This document shows, piece by piece, positions 36,012 to 46,700 of a DNA stretch of 64,000 nt. Origin of the DNA: Patagioenas fasciata (lineage: Eukaryota; Chordata; Aves; Columbiformes; Columbidae). The stretch's first letter is position 1; every line of letters starts with the position of its first letter. Under the pieces are notes generated by a model. That model had not been told where the DNA came from. It was given only the letters and a program-made list of their open reading frames with translations, and searched no databases. A program made the translations under genes and the position numbers. The stretch covers positions 12,593,001 to 12,657,000 of the forward strand of contig NC_092520.1 of NCBI RefSeq assembly GCF_037038585.1. Direction: 5' to 3'.

Positions 36012-39000
36012 ACCAAGTAATCACCCATGAGTTTCGTAGAACTAAGATCAGTTAGCTGCTTAATGTATTGAGGCACATCAGCAAGAGGATGTATTTTTAA
36101 CACCAAGGTTTCAATAAGATAATCATTATCATACGGATTTAGGTGTATTGTAACTTGACTATATTAGAAAACATCTTACCCTAAACATATTCTAAAATAT
36201 GCAGTTTGGTTTTGCATGGTTAAATTATGTGCAGCAGAGACCCTGTTGCAGCACTGTAAATTAAGAAAAATACTTTCAATTTTGTGATGTACAGAGGGCT
36301 AATAAGTGGAATTATTCCCTTGAAAATATAATCAGCCAAGAGTAATTCTCCAGATTGAACAGAACAAGAATAATAGGGGCCTTCAGCCATGTCGTAGCTC
36401 CTTGCATGAAGAGCTTATCTATGCTCTGCTTATTCTTGGCTACAGAAATAGCGCTTGGGACTCTTGAAATAAGGAGTTTGAGCTCTTTCTTTCTGATACC
36501 CTAAGCCACTCAGGTCTGTGGGGGAAACATGAAGAGGCAAAGCACACAGGACCAATGCATTAGGAAAAGTGTGACCAGCAGGTCGAGGGAGGTTCTCCTG
36601 CCTCTCTACTCTGCCCTGGTGAGGCTGCATCTGGAGCGCTGCGTCCAGTTCTGGGCTCCCCAGTTTAAGGACAGGAAATTACTGGAGGAAGTCCAGCAGT
36701 GGGCTGTGAAGATTATTAGGATCTGCAGCACCTTTCTGATGAGAAGAGACTGAGAGGGCTGGGTCTGTTCAGCCTGGAGAAGAGAAGCTGAGAGGGATCT
36801 CATCAATGTTTATAAATATCTCAAGGGTGGATGTCAAGAGGATGGGACCAGACTCCTTTCAGTGGTGCCCAATGATAGGATGATGGGCAATGGGTACAGA
36901 CTGAAGCACAGGAGGTTCCATCTAAACATGAGAATAAACTTCTTTACTTGGAGGGTTCCAGAGCCCTGGAACAGGCTGCCCAGAGAGGCTGTGGAGTCTC
37001 CTTCTCTGGAGACATTCAAACCCACCTGGACACATTCCTGTGTGATCTGCTCTGGTGAACCTGCTTTAGCAGGTGGGTTGGACTGGATGATCTCCAGAGG
37101 TCCCTTCCAACCCCAACCATGCTGTGATTCTGTGGTTTTGTAGCCGCCTGTATTGCCCCTTTCATGAGATCTATAGACTTCACCCAGGGCCAAGCCTGAG
37201 CTCAGATGCTTTACATGCTTTACATTAATACTTCACAATTTTAAAATCCTTTCTTCAGAAGCACCTGTTTTGATACTGATGTTTCAATACTATGTTGGCT
37301 CATTATTTGGCTACACTGGAATAGGGAAAAAAACCTTCAACTTCAGACAGCTTGCTTTAGGTAAGGGCCTAAATGGTTTGTATTTTTCTAGAACGCACAA
37401 AACCATTCTAAAACTGAACAGAGTTAATTCAACTCCGTGTGCTGAAAAACTGCATAATGTTGAGATTCTTTTTATTTGCAATTCATACTGAATTCTATTG
37501 CTGTGCAAGCGAAATAGAAATTACAGACAGTGTTGATGAACCACCAATTTCAGTGAAAGAGATACTGAAGAAGTGCTTTCCAGCATATACTGTTGCCAGC
37601 TTCCTGGAAAAATCTGGATAAAAATAATACCAGGCTGTCAAACAGCTCCAGTTTGTGAGTGAAAGAAGTCTCATTAATATTCAAGACCACAGCAAAAATG
37701 TAAATTGTTTTTGGAAGCTGTGTTTCCATTAAGAGAAAATACACTACATCACACTTGCACAAAATACCAAGATTTTAAATACCAGTTTGGCTCGGTTTGC
37801 AATAAAATGAGTAATGAAAATGAGGCCATCAAAGAACCTTTTACAGGAAAATTCAGGAAAATCGCTAGACTCAGCTGAATAAAAAGATGACGGAAGGACA
37901 TCTGAACAAACTAAATATATATGCATCCTCAAGGGGAGTTTTAAAGGAGCTCATGGAGAAATTTAGGATCTTCTGGAAATGAAGCTAGATTTTAAGCTGG
38001 GAAGTATCTGTAGAAGCAGAAAGACAACAAAATGTTGTTTTACAGAAGGGCAAGAGAAAAAAAACCTGGGATATTAGCCAGTTAGCCAGATTCTTTTGCC
38101 ACTGCAAGGTTTAAACATCCAAGACAGTATCCAGATCTTCAGAGAAATGTCTGAATCCAGTCCTGAGGATCCCTCTCATGATGCAGGTCTGTGTGATGAT
38201 ACAGAACGAATGAATGCTACTAAGATTTTTTTTCTCTAAAGCTTTTTAAGATCTGGCCAACGTAGTAACTTTGGCTAATGAAACCAGAGAGTTAGATTCA
38301 GCCTGGCTTTTGTGTAACGCCATAAAATAAACTCCCCATGAAAAGCACTGAAAATTGCAAAGTGCCTGGATCTGAGCAGCTGCTTGTTTACTGTTCCCTG
38401 CTCAGAGCATCTTATGCCATAAATGTCCTGAGACGTGGATCAAAGTGCCATTTTTTAGCACATACTTATCGGAAATGTCACCTTTCCCCAGCCAAAATCC
38501 ACAGAAGTTCCTCATCTGACAATCCCCAATTTAAACAAGAGCCCATTACTGCTAGGTACACTCAGAGCCTGGTTCTGAATATTTAACTGTATTAAAAGGT
38601 AGAAACTTGATTGAACTGGTGAGAGGCTTCCCAAGAAAAATACTTATTGCTGTTGTTATCATGCCAAAAATAGTGTACACAACATGTACCACATTTGAAG
38701 TTACTTGGAAAACTTTTTAAAGAATGATGGACAGCAGAAGTAATAAAATCTGAGAAATTATATATACCTTATGAACAAGGATTGGAGATGTATGTATATT
38801 GCCAGAAAAAAGGAATAATCAGAAGGGTCTAAGGCTATAAATGTCTGGAGGTAGCAATAAAAATGAAAAAAATGAATTATTAATCCTAAATTCATTTGAC
38901 AGGACAAGGTGCAATGTTGGGGAGCTACAGATTACCCAAAACATACAGCAAATTTCTATTCTACTTTGTGAACAGCTGGGCAATGAAAAATTCTTGCAAG

Positions 39001-42000
39001 CTGCTGGACTTCTCTTGTGATTTTTCAAAGCTTTACCAAAAGGCCTTTTTTTGGCTTCCAGTTGAAAGGCTTGTTTTAAATAAAAAGAACAACGGCTCAG
39101 GCTGCCACCAGCTTTTTTGTGGAAGGAAAAACAGAGGTCGTGTACACACAGTTGCCAACATGTTCAATCAAGATGTAATTTTGAAATAGTTGGTGGTAAG
39201 AGCTGCCAGGCCGTTGCTGGCCAAGGCACTTCCCAAAACTTACTGGGGCTGTCCGTGAAACGACAGTGACCAAACAAAAACATTTTGAAGTGGCTTACGT
39301 GAGTAAGTTGGGTATTTTGCACATTTTCATCCTACCGTTTCTTACTCTCTTCTCTTTTGCATGGGAAATTCAGGAGTACAAGAACAGGAGAGTGTCAGAG
39401 AGACGCAGGGGACTCTCAGCCACGCAGGAGGAATGCAAACAGCACCAGCAAAACACTGCCAAAGGAACATAAAAATGGACAAACGTGAAAAATCACGTTT
39501 GCCGATGGGTGGACTTAAACAGTGGCTTTAGCTTACCCAGACAAAGGCTGATAGATCTCTGGTGTGATCAGAGACACTACAGAAAGCGCCTCACACCTCA
39601 GCCACACTGTCCTGGCTTTGTCATAGTGCAACTGGTTGTAATTCCTGATTGAGCAGTGGTACAGTCACGTGAAGAATCAAGTCCACCACCACTTAATAAT
39701 GCACAACTAGACTAACCGCCACCAGTGGGAATGAGAAAGGAGTCATCAAGAGAGACTGGCTAATGAGCTGAGCCCCAGGTGATTTCACATCTCCGGCATG
39801 TCGCACCAGTCACCACAGTTTTATTTGCAGAGGGATGTGTTGATGTCCGTCTGTCCTACTGCTTTCTGCCCGTGGGTCCCCCAGAGCCCAGCAGCTGCAA
39901 GGAGGCCGAGGGCACCCAGGGAAGGTCCTTTCCCTGCGTTCCACAGGTGATGGGATTACATCTCCGTTTGCCTTCACAACCTAAACCAGGCAATTATATC
40001 ATTCACATTCACTTTATTTTCCATTTAATTCTAAGCACAATAGGCATTCACTAGATTTTACACCAACTGCCTTGCGCTAGGGAATGTTTTTTTCTCGTCA
40101 GGCGCAGCGGTGTGCTGGGAATATGCAGGTTAAAGACTGTTCACAGCAGGGCTCGTTCCAATTGCCCAAACCAATGTGGGAACCCTGTGTTGTTCTTTCC
40201 TCACTGTGGCATTCGGATCTCAAAGTTCACTGTGTTTGAGTTACTGTTTAATCACATGGACAGCCTCAAATCCATAAATAGGCTGCAATTTAACGTACTG
40301 CATCTAAATTTCTACCAGTGGATTAGGGAATGCCCCTAGACGCAGATACACTGCGCTGCAGTGTCCCTAAATCAACAAACTGATGGGTTTGTTCCTCTGA
40401 TTTACTCTTAACCAAACTGCTTGGGGGCTTTGGAACAGATTTTTCAAGAATGTGTTTGCCCAGTTACGAGAACATGTTTGCATGGAAAGAACAGTCCTGA
40501 CCCATCCCATCACTGAATTTCCTGCGACAGATGTAGGATTTACTTGACTTGATGTGAACCCTTGTCCAATCCCAGCTGGAGCAAGAAATCCTACAGAAGT
40601 CCCAGTTCTTGCTATCCCATGTAAGCACCGTAACGAGAAATTTTTTGATTGAAACTTTTTGACCAAATAAAGGTGGTGGGTGGAAGACAACATCAGCTAC
40701 CAGCTCCATCTCTAGTGATCGTGAAGATGCTCGGCTGGGACGTGGACGGCAGGACTTTCCTGGTGCAGAGCGTGTGAAATGCAACTACCTGTCCTGGTAA
40801 GAACATCCTCCTGGTAAGACATGTCTGCATGACACAAGGCCAACACTGAGAATCAAAGCCCAGGCTCTAGTCCACACTTTCCAGAGCTACAGGAGCATCC
40901 CAACCTGTACACGCACTGTTTGGGCACCCAACAGAAATACTCTGGAAAAAGAATAGTGTGTTTTCTCTGCCTTGTGTATTTAAAAGCGCTGGTTTCTGAA
41001 CGTCAGGGTGTAAGTAAACATTTTCTTGTCAACGGATTGAACAGAAGACCGAGAGCCAATTTCTCTGAGCTCGAAAAAGATGTGTAGTTCTTCCACGAGA
41101 TCACGGGCAGTGTCACCGGCTTCTCTCCTTGGGTTTGGGGAGCTGGGGTCATTTATAACACAGACATTTACCCACCGCAAGAATACTTGACAGGATTCCT
41201 TGATTTTTCTTAGCACTTTGAAGACCTTTACAAAACTCCACTCAAAGCTTGATCTTTCAGTATTCAACTCAGATTTGATTTATGCTTAGAAAAACTGGGT
41301 TTTAAAAATTACTTCTATAACGTGATGTATCAGAGGGCAATGGCAGGTTTTTAATGACTTCACCCAATAACGAGCACTCCTGGAAACTGCATCATAAGAC
41401 ACTGCCGAAGAAGGATCTCAGCATGAGTTTTCTGGCAAAATGCTTGCAATAAATCATTCAATTTTGCCCACAAGCTACTGTATGCTGGGAAAAGATTTGG
41501 AAGCCTATTTCTAAAATATTTCTGAAGGCAACTGACACTTGGAGTAATCCATACAGTTAAAAACCAGAGACACAGCTACACCTTTGGCTGAGAAGTTCAC
41601 AGGAGCTGACGTTTGGGCAACTGCCATTAATTTACTTCCCAATAATTTCCCAGTGATTTTTGACAGTTTCTGTCTATGGAGGCTTCATACCATTTCTCCA
41701 AATGTGCGTTCTCACATCCTATACTAGCAAAAGGGAATTTGGTAGAAAATGTCAGAATCCAACTTCATTGTTTACTAGAGAAAAACACATTATTTAAACA
41801 AAAAAAAAATTCAAACTGTGAAAGCAATTCTATCTTGTACATAAGGACTAATTCAGAATGTGTAACAGTATTTTCCTCTCAATTAGCACTCAGTAAAATT
41901 GCACATTTCAGGGAAATGAATTACACAATGCGTCTTATTAGCATTAAGCTGTACGTTCATATTAATAAACATTTGGCTCTGAAGATGATTTTTGAAAGCT

Positions 42001-43064
42001 GAAGAATTTGCAGATGTCAAGAGACATAAGAAAAAGCAACAGAAATGAAACACTCATTAGAGAAGTAATCTTAAGTATTACCTAACCCAACTGACCTTTC
42101 ACCTCGTTAGCTGTTATCAGCCAGTTAATTGCTTCTGTGTGTCGCAGACCCAACTCTTGCAGAAAATGAAGGGAAAAACACCTCACATAAGGACTCTGGA
42201 CTGTTTCAGGGAACACTTTCTGAATTATGAAGTTATGGCTTGGGTTGATAAGAAAGCCCTACAGGTGCAACGAACTGGAATAAATCCGATCCTCACAGAT
42301 GGGAAAGTCACAGGGACCTTGTTAGAGCCATCAGAAAGTAGCAGAGAATGAGCAGAGACAGGAAAACCTTGGTTAAGAATCCATGGAAGAGGAAGATGAG
42401 GAACCCATGGAAGAGATTAGTGGAAAATTTGCTTCTATTCTAGATGCCGCAGACACCAAGTACCCTGAAGAACACACACACACTGAAACCATGCACTTCT
42501 GTTCACTGCCTTGGGCACGGATTTAATTCAAGTTGAACATCTCCTTTCAAAAAAGGGCAACTGGGAGAGCTCCACAGCAGCCAGCACTGACTGAGGATAA
42601 ACACAGACAGGACAAAAAGAATTGGGTGGCTGGGAGAGCAGAATCAGCTGGGAGACGACACAAACAGAGCAATTACTTATCGAGACGCACCATTTCAGAC
42701 CTCTCCAGCTGAAGGGAGTGGTTCTTAGTACCAAAGCGCGGGTGATTTTCTGTCTCGGCAGGCACGGGGCTCCACAGCCGCCCTGCGCTGAGCACTGGGT
42801 GGGTTAGCTGAGTGCTCTCCTGGGCACACAGCCACAACCACCCCGGCTGGGCAGCTTGTTGTGCATGAATCCCAACTACGTTGCAAGTTGAGGGGGAAAA
42901 GCCAACCTAACAGTTCATCCAAACTCTCGTTTATTAGCAAATTTTGTATTTCAAAAACATCTTAGCCTACAGGTCCAGTGCAATTCTAGGCACTGCTGAC
43001 AGCAGTGGCACAGGAAAGGTTGGGAGCTGCAGCCATCCCAGCACCACTGGGTGTCCGTCCCCTT
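36012..43064. other. Intergenic region between DEUP1 and SMCO4 (first part)
   Basis: It contains one sense CR1 (36548-37135). The other 6.4 kb is mixed AT-rich sequence with small G+C-richer patches (39.6-40.0, 40.3-41.2 and 42.6-42.9 kb) in which no exon, RNA or repeat could be supported. Confidence 0.5.
36548..37135 (+). mobile_element. CR1 LINE 3' fragment
   Basis: It opens with gaccagcaggtcgagggagg and ctcctgcctctctactctgc. It continues through the ORF2 C-terminus ([20 protein letters not shown]) and ends caaccccaaccatgctgtga with ttctgtgg. The 3' diagnostic bases match the antisense copy at 19628-19965. Several frameshifts break ORF2 near 36,750-36,800. Confidence 0.92.
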
Positions 43065-43474
43065 CACAGAATCACAGAATGTCAGGGATTGGAAGGGACC
43101 TTGAAAGCTCATCCAGTCCAATCCCCCTGCCAGAGCAGGAACACCCAGATGAGGTTCCACAGGAAGGTGTCCAGGCGGGTTTGAATGTCTCCAGAGAAGG
43201 AGACTCCACAAGCCCCCTGGGCAGCCTGGTCCAGTGTCTGTCACCCTCATTGAGAAGTTTTTTCTTAAATTTAAATGGAACCTTTAAAAAGCAAGGGCTG
43301 TATGCAAAATCACCTTTCCAGTTTGTATCCATTGCCCCTTGTCTTACCATTGGTTGTCACTGAGATGAGCCTGGCTCCATCCTTGCGACACTCACCCTTT
43401 ACATATTTATAAACATCAACGAGGTCACCCCTCAGTCTCCTCTTTTCCAAGCTAAAGAGACCCAGCTCCTGTAG
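43065..43474 (-). mobile_element. CR1 LINE 3' fragment interrupted by an SMCO4-related insert
   Basis: The plus strand reads cacagaatcacagaatgtca, gggattggaagggaccttga and ccccctgggcagcctggtcc, the same subfamily as the 26338 copy. At 43283-43317 about ten CR1 bases (cttgtgttgc in the 26338 copy) are replaced by 35 bases that also occur at 44344-44378. On both sides of the insert the CR1 sequence resumes normally. Confidence 0.9.
43283..43317 (-). repeat. 35-bp duplicated segment matching the 3' end of the SMCO4 terminal exon
   Basis: The segment is identical to 44344-44378 at 34 of 35 positions (gcaagggctgtatgcaaaat here, gcaagagctgtatgcaaaat there). It sits inside a CR1 copy, so this is the recipient site and 44344-44378 the likely source, 1.06 kb away in the same orientation. 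Confidence 0.85.
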
Positions 43475-43798
43475 CCTTCCAAACCAGTTGGTTTGCAGCT
43501 GGCCATGGACTCACCCCTCTTTGGGAACACCTGCCCTTGGGCAAAGTCCACCGCAGGGAATCGCCTTTGCTTGCCTGGAGCAGTTCTTTTGCAGCGCAGT
43601 GTGGGTCAGCGGTACCTTCCGCACAGCAACACCACAGAGGGGTAACGCAGGAACCCAGCGACCTCCCTAGGACTGTCCCGCTGCCAGGGGACAGGACATG
43701 AAGTGACGATCCATGGGGTCTTTGACTTTCAGCCCAGAAATACTTCCTGCTGTGCTTCAGTGCACCGTAGCATCACGTTCTTCCTTGCTTGGCCTGTA

Positions 43799-44095
43799 TT
43801 TAAGCAGCAGCTGAAGCTGTTTATGGACATTTTTTCTCTTCCTGAAATGACTCTGCTCTCTTCAGTCATTGACCACTTCATAACTCACGGCACTAAGTTT
43901 GACCAGGTGCATCTTTACAAGGATATGTCTGATGCAATTAGAGATGTACATGTGAAAGGAGCGATGTACAAATGGATCGCAAAAGATCTGGAACAGTATA
44001 TTCTGCATGGGGATGAAATCTATGCTGTGCTGAACCGCCTGGTGAACCACAAGAAGAAACTCTTCCTCATTCCCAAATTCCTTCCCCAAAGTCTT
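43799..44095 (+). pseudogene. NT5DC2-like 5'-nucleotidase-domain fragment, retrocopy-like
   Basis: An open frame (43703-44125) encodes about 95 residues resembling the HAD-type IMP-GMP nucleotidase family, closest to NT5DC2. Visible motifs are FMDIFSLPEMTLLSSVIDHF, HLYKDMSDAIRDVHVKGAMY, EQYILHGDE and a final KLFLI that in the family precedes the TNSP motif. After LFLI the sequence loses similarity (PKFLPQSLLK) and ends at TAA at 44123-44125. Sequence before FMDIF also lacks similarity. The fragment has no splice signals, no start in context and no catalytic DxDxT motif. It lies between two convergent genes. It is interpreted as a partial retrocopy or exon-derived pseudogene. NT5DC3 is a less likely parent. 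Confidence 0.75.
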
Positions 44096-44377
44096 CTGAA
44101 GGTTAACGCATACCAAGTGCTTTAAAATATTTGGATGAGAAAGGGCTGTAGAAGAACACAGGATTATTGAAGCATTTTCATCACAATTTATAGTTTGATT
44201 TCTTAAAATAAAACCACCTAAGCTGTGCTCACAGCCTCCTCTAAGTGAGAGGTAGAGGGACATGTCACAGGACAACATTTCAGCAAACAGATGAAAGACC
44301 TAAGTTATACTGATGTTACTTTTCCTTCCTTTAAAAAAAAAAATTTAAAAAGCAAGAGCTGTATGCAAAATCACCTT

Positions 44378-44383
44378 TTTATT
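44378..44383 (-). promoter_or_regulatory. Candidate distal SMCO4 poly(A) signal
   Basis: TTTATT on the plus strand is AATAAA on the minus strand, in context gtggcaataaaaaggtgatt. Cleavage 12-30 nt further on would fall at about 44,350-44,366, inside the segment that is duplicated at 43283-43317. Confidence 0.55.
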
Positions 44384-44674
44384 GCCACTTTATACAGATT
44401 TAAATATTGAACATTCAGATAAACAACTACCTGTATTTATGTAGTTTGTTGTCACCAGAGACTGGTAGAATTTCCCTTTCCAACTTCTGCAAGATTCCTT
44501 CTGGTGGATCCTGAACTATTCACTTTGCATGTTGCTATCTCACAGCAAAATGAACATTCTTTTTGAGTGAACTATATAGTGTTTAATGAAAAACTCATTA
44601 CACAATGTAGGCTTTCACAATATGTCACATTTTTTTGCAAAATAATTTGAAGATTCCAAGTAAGACTTCTCTCT

Positions 44675-44680
44675 TTTATT
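44675..44680 (-). promoter_or_regulatory. Candidate proximal SMCO4 poly(A) signal
   Basis: AATAAA on the minus strand (ttttttgaataaaagagaga), about 450 nt after the stop codon. It could give a shorter 3' UTR isoform. The choice between the two signals cannot be made from sequence. Confidence 0.4.
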
Positions 44681-45132
44681 CAAAAAATAAATATATCCTT
44701 TCTGAATCAAAGCACTTCATATGACATTAAGTACAAAGAAGAAACGTACTTCTTTGGAAGTTCTGAAACAGACATACAAGAGCTCATGGGAGCAACATTA
44801 TCCGTAACAGTGATAAAAGCTGAAAGCTGATTTTTTTACAAATTTGTAGCAGAACACGATTTCCTTTTACAATATAGAGCTTCAAACAGATTTAAGAAAA
44901 ACACCATTTGAAAAGTCTGAAAGGCACATGAACTGGACCATAAAACGTACTGGCACATTCACTAATACGTTTTATGTTACATTCCTAAAGAGAATCTGCG
45001 GGACCCTAACCAAGAGAAGACTGAAAATACCAGCAAGTTCCTTTGTAAAGTACTAGGAGAGCGGCACAGAGTTCCTTTTGGCTCTTGATAAAATTATTAA
45101 TACCCCAAAGCCAGAAAGTCTGAAAAGCTGCA

Positions 45133-45312
45133 TCATTCAGTTGTATTTGGACGAGTTGCTACATAAACAAACACAACAATGAGCACGACTACAACAGCCA
45201 GCGTGGGAAGCACCACTGTGGTGATTTGTTGCCGGGCCTCTTGCATCGCCTGTTTTCTCTCCTTTTTATCTTTTGAGGTCTCTTTCTTGGGTTTTCCTCT
45301 TAGTTGCCTCAT
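45133..45312 (-). CDS. SMCO4: SMCO4, single-pass membrane protein with coiled-coil domains 4
   Basis: The complete 59-residue protein starts MRQLRGKPKKETSKDKKERK and ends VATRPNTTE. It is nearly identical to the human protein as I know it, differing at only a few positions. Residues 5-29 are very basic and predicted helical. About residues 31-53 (TTVVLPTLAVVVVLIVVFVY) form one transmembrane helix, followed by a short polar tail. The length equals the family length. The ATG is the first in the exon, with G at -3. The whole CDS sits in one exon; the frame is open upstream into 5' UTR, but no earlier in-exon ATG exists. Cellular function is unknown. It converges with DEUP1, the same gene order as in human 11q21. 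Confidence 0.96.
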   Translation of the reverse strand: MRQLRGKPKKETSKDKKERKQAMQEARQQITTVVLPTLAVVVVLIVVFVYVATRPNTTE

Positions 45313-45832
45313 CCCTCCTCTTCGGGTCTTTTGTTCAGCAGAACGGGGGAGCGAAGGGAGTTGAGCAGCAGAAAACAGTCCAAGGTCTTTTGAAACAAAG
45401 GGTCGAAGAACTCCTCTTTCAAGCGGTTGCCTGTGCAAGCAGCTGCAAGAGAAAGAGAAATAACATTCTTCTGAGTAAAATCTACGCATATTCTAGTTAT
45501 TAAAACCACCTGCAGCTCCACTTGGTAAATCTTTTATCCAGCTGGCACCAACATCTACGCAGCTTCTTTCAAGGAGGTGGAATCGCAGTGCACTCACTCA
45601 GCTCCTCAACACCACTTTCCCCATAAAAACTCTGACAGTTCATCACGGTGCGTGTTTGCCCAGGAGCACTGAACTCGCGCTCTGTTAAGCCAGAAACAAA
45701 GCCCAGCACCATCTATTTTGTCCTCTAAGGCAAACAAGATAACACAGCTAAAGACTTAACGAAAATCATATGAGTTAGCCTCATAATATGAGTTAGCACA
45801 AGGTACCAGCTGCCCCCTCTAACAGCAGCCCT

Positions 45833-45895
45833 GATGATGTGGTTGGACTCGATGGTCTTAAGGGTCTTTTCCAACCAACCTGACTTTCTGATTCC
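45833..45895 (+). mobile_element. CR1 3'-end remnant (about 60 bp)
   Basis: Gatgtggttggactcgatgg, ttaagggtcttttccaacca and gactttctgattcc reproduce the terminal CR1 signature only; everything upstream has been lost or was never copied. Confidence 0.75.
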
Positions 45896-46489
45896 AGGAA
45901 AGGTCTGCGGTTCCCCACAAACCTGCTGAAGGACGAAGGGCGAGCACACTCCTCGCCATAAGGAAAACCATTCAGTGTTTATCGGCCTCACCAGGTGTTT
46001 ATTGCACTAAAGGATACTCTAATAGGAAGAAACGTGGGGAAAGAGCTGCTCAACTTACACTTCTGGTTCTGCTGCCACAGAACAAACCCTAAATCATAAC
46101 ATGACTCAATATTGTCACTCTTGTTACAGCTGTCATACGAAAAAGATCCCCACCATAACCAGTACGGTCGCAAATCACCGCTGTAGACAAGCAGGCGTTC
46201 GTAAGGTCGTTGCTCAGAAGCATCTACCAGACCAAAAGCAGATCTAGAAAGTGAGATTAACAAAAACACTGCACAGCACAAAAGCCTCTCTGAAGTAAGG
46301 AGAATTAGTAAGTAATTAGCAAGTAAGTACTTCCATACCCTGAGTTGCCTACAGCTGTGCCACTCACCCACCATGTCGGGGGAGGACACCAACTCTTTGG
46401 TTACTTCACTCTTTGCTACATCCCTCGTTTGTGCAGTAGCACAATTGCTGGGTGTTGCTTTTTCCGTGCGAGAGACGGAACCTGACACA

Positions 46490-46700
46490 CCAATGTGATG
46501 TTCACAGAGTTCACTTTATTGTCAGGCCGGGCTAGCTTTATAGCAAAGCCGCCCTGTCCACACACCTTGCAATGATGTGATTGGTTGTAACACGTGCTAT
46601 ACAATAACGTGACAGGCTGCATGTATGTAGTAACAAACGGGAGTTGCCATGAAACCAATCCCTCTAACAAAAAATGCATGTCTTGCTCCACGCAGCATCA
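46490..46700 (-). mobile_element. LTR of an avian endogenous retrovirus with alpharetrovirus-like layout
   Basis: On the minus strand the order is a U3-like part with two CCAAT-type boxes (ttacaaccaatcacatc and an inverted gattgg), TATAAA at 46537-46542, then AATAAA at 46515-46520 only 16 nt later, and an R-U5-like gtgaactctgtgaacatcac segment with gtgtcaggttccgtctctcg. Poly(A) signal this close behind the TATA box is characteristic of avian leukosis-type LTRs. Termini and target duplication could not be fixed and may lie up to about 50 bases further out on either side. No gag, pol or env sequence adjoins, so it appears to be solo. Confidence 0.65.

Larger units (their letters stand above)
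44345..45442 (-). other. SMCO4: SMCO4 terminal exon (5' UTR part, whole CDS, 3' UTR)
   Basis: On the minus strand a strong acceptor (ttctctttctcttgcag) ends the upstream intron at 45443, so the exon begins at 45442. It has 130 nt of 5' UTR without an ATG, the 180-nt CDS, and a 3' UTR of roughly 770 nt if the distal poly(A) signal is used. The 3' boundary is predicted, not seen. Confidence 0.75.

Noticed and set aside
45988-46488. 166-codon minus-strand frame near the LTR with hydrophobic stretches
   Set aside because: It overlaps the outer flank of the LTR and has no family similarity. The hydrophobic pieces do not form a recognisable envelope or other protein, and it is most likely chance.
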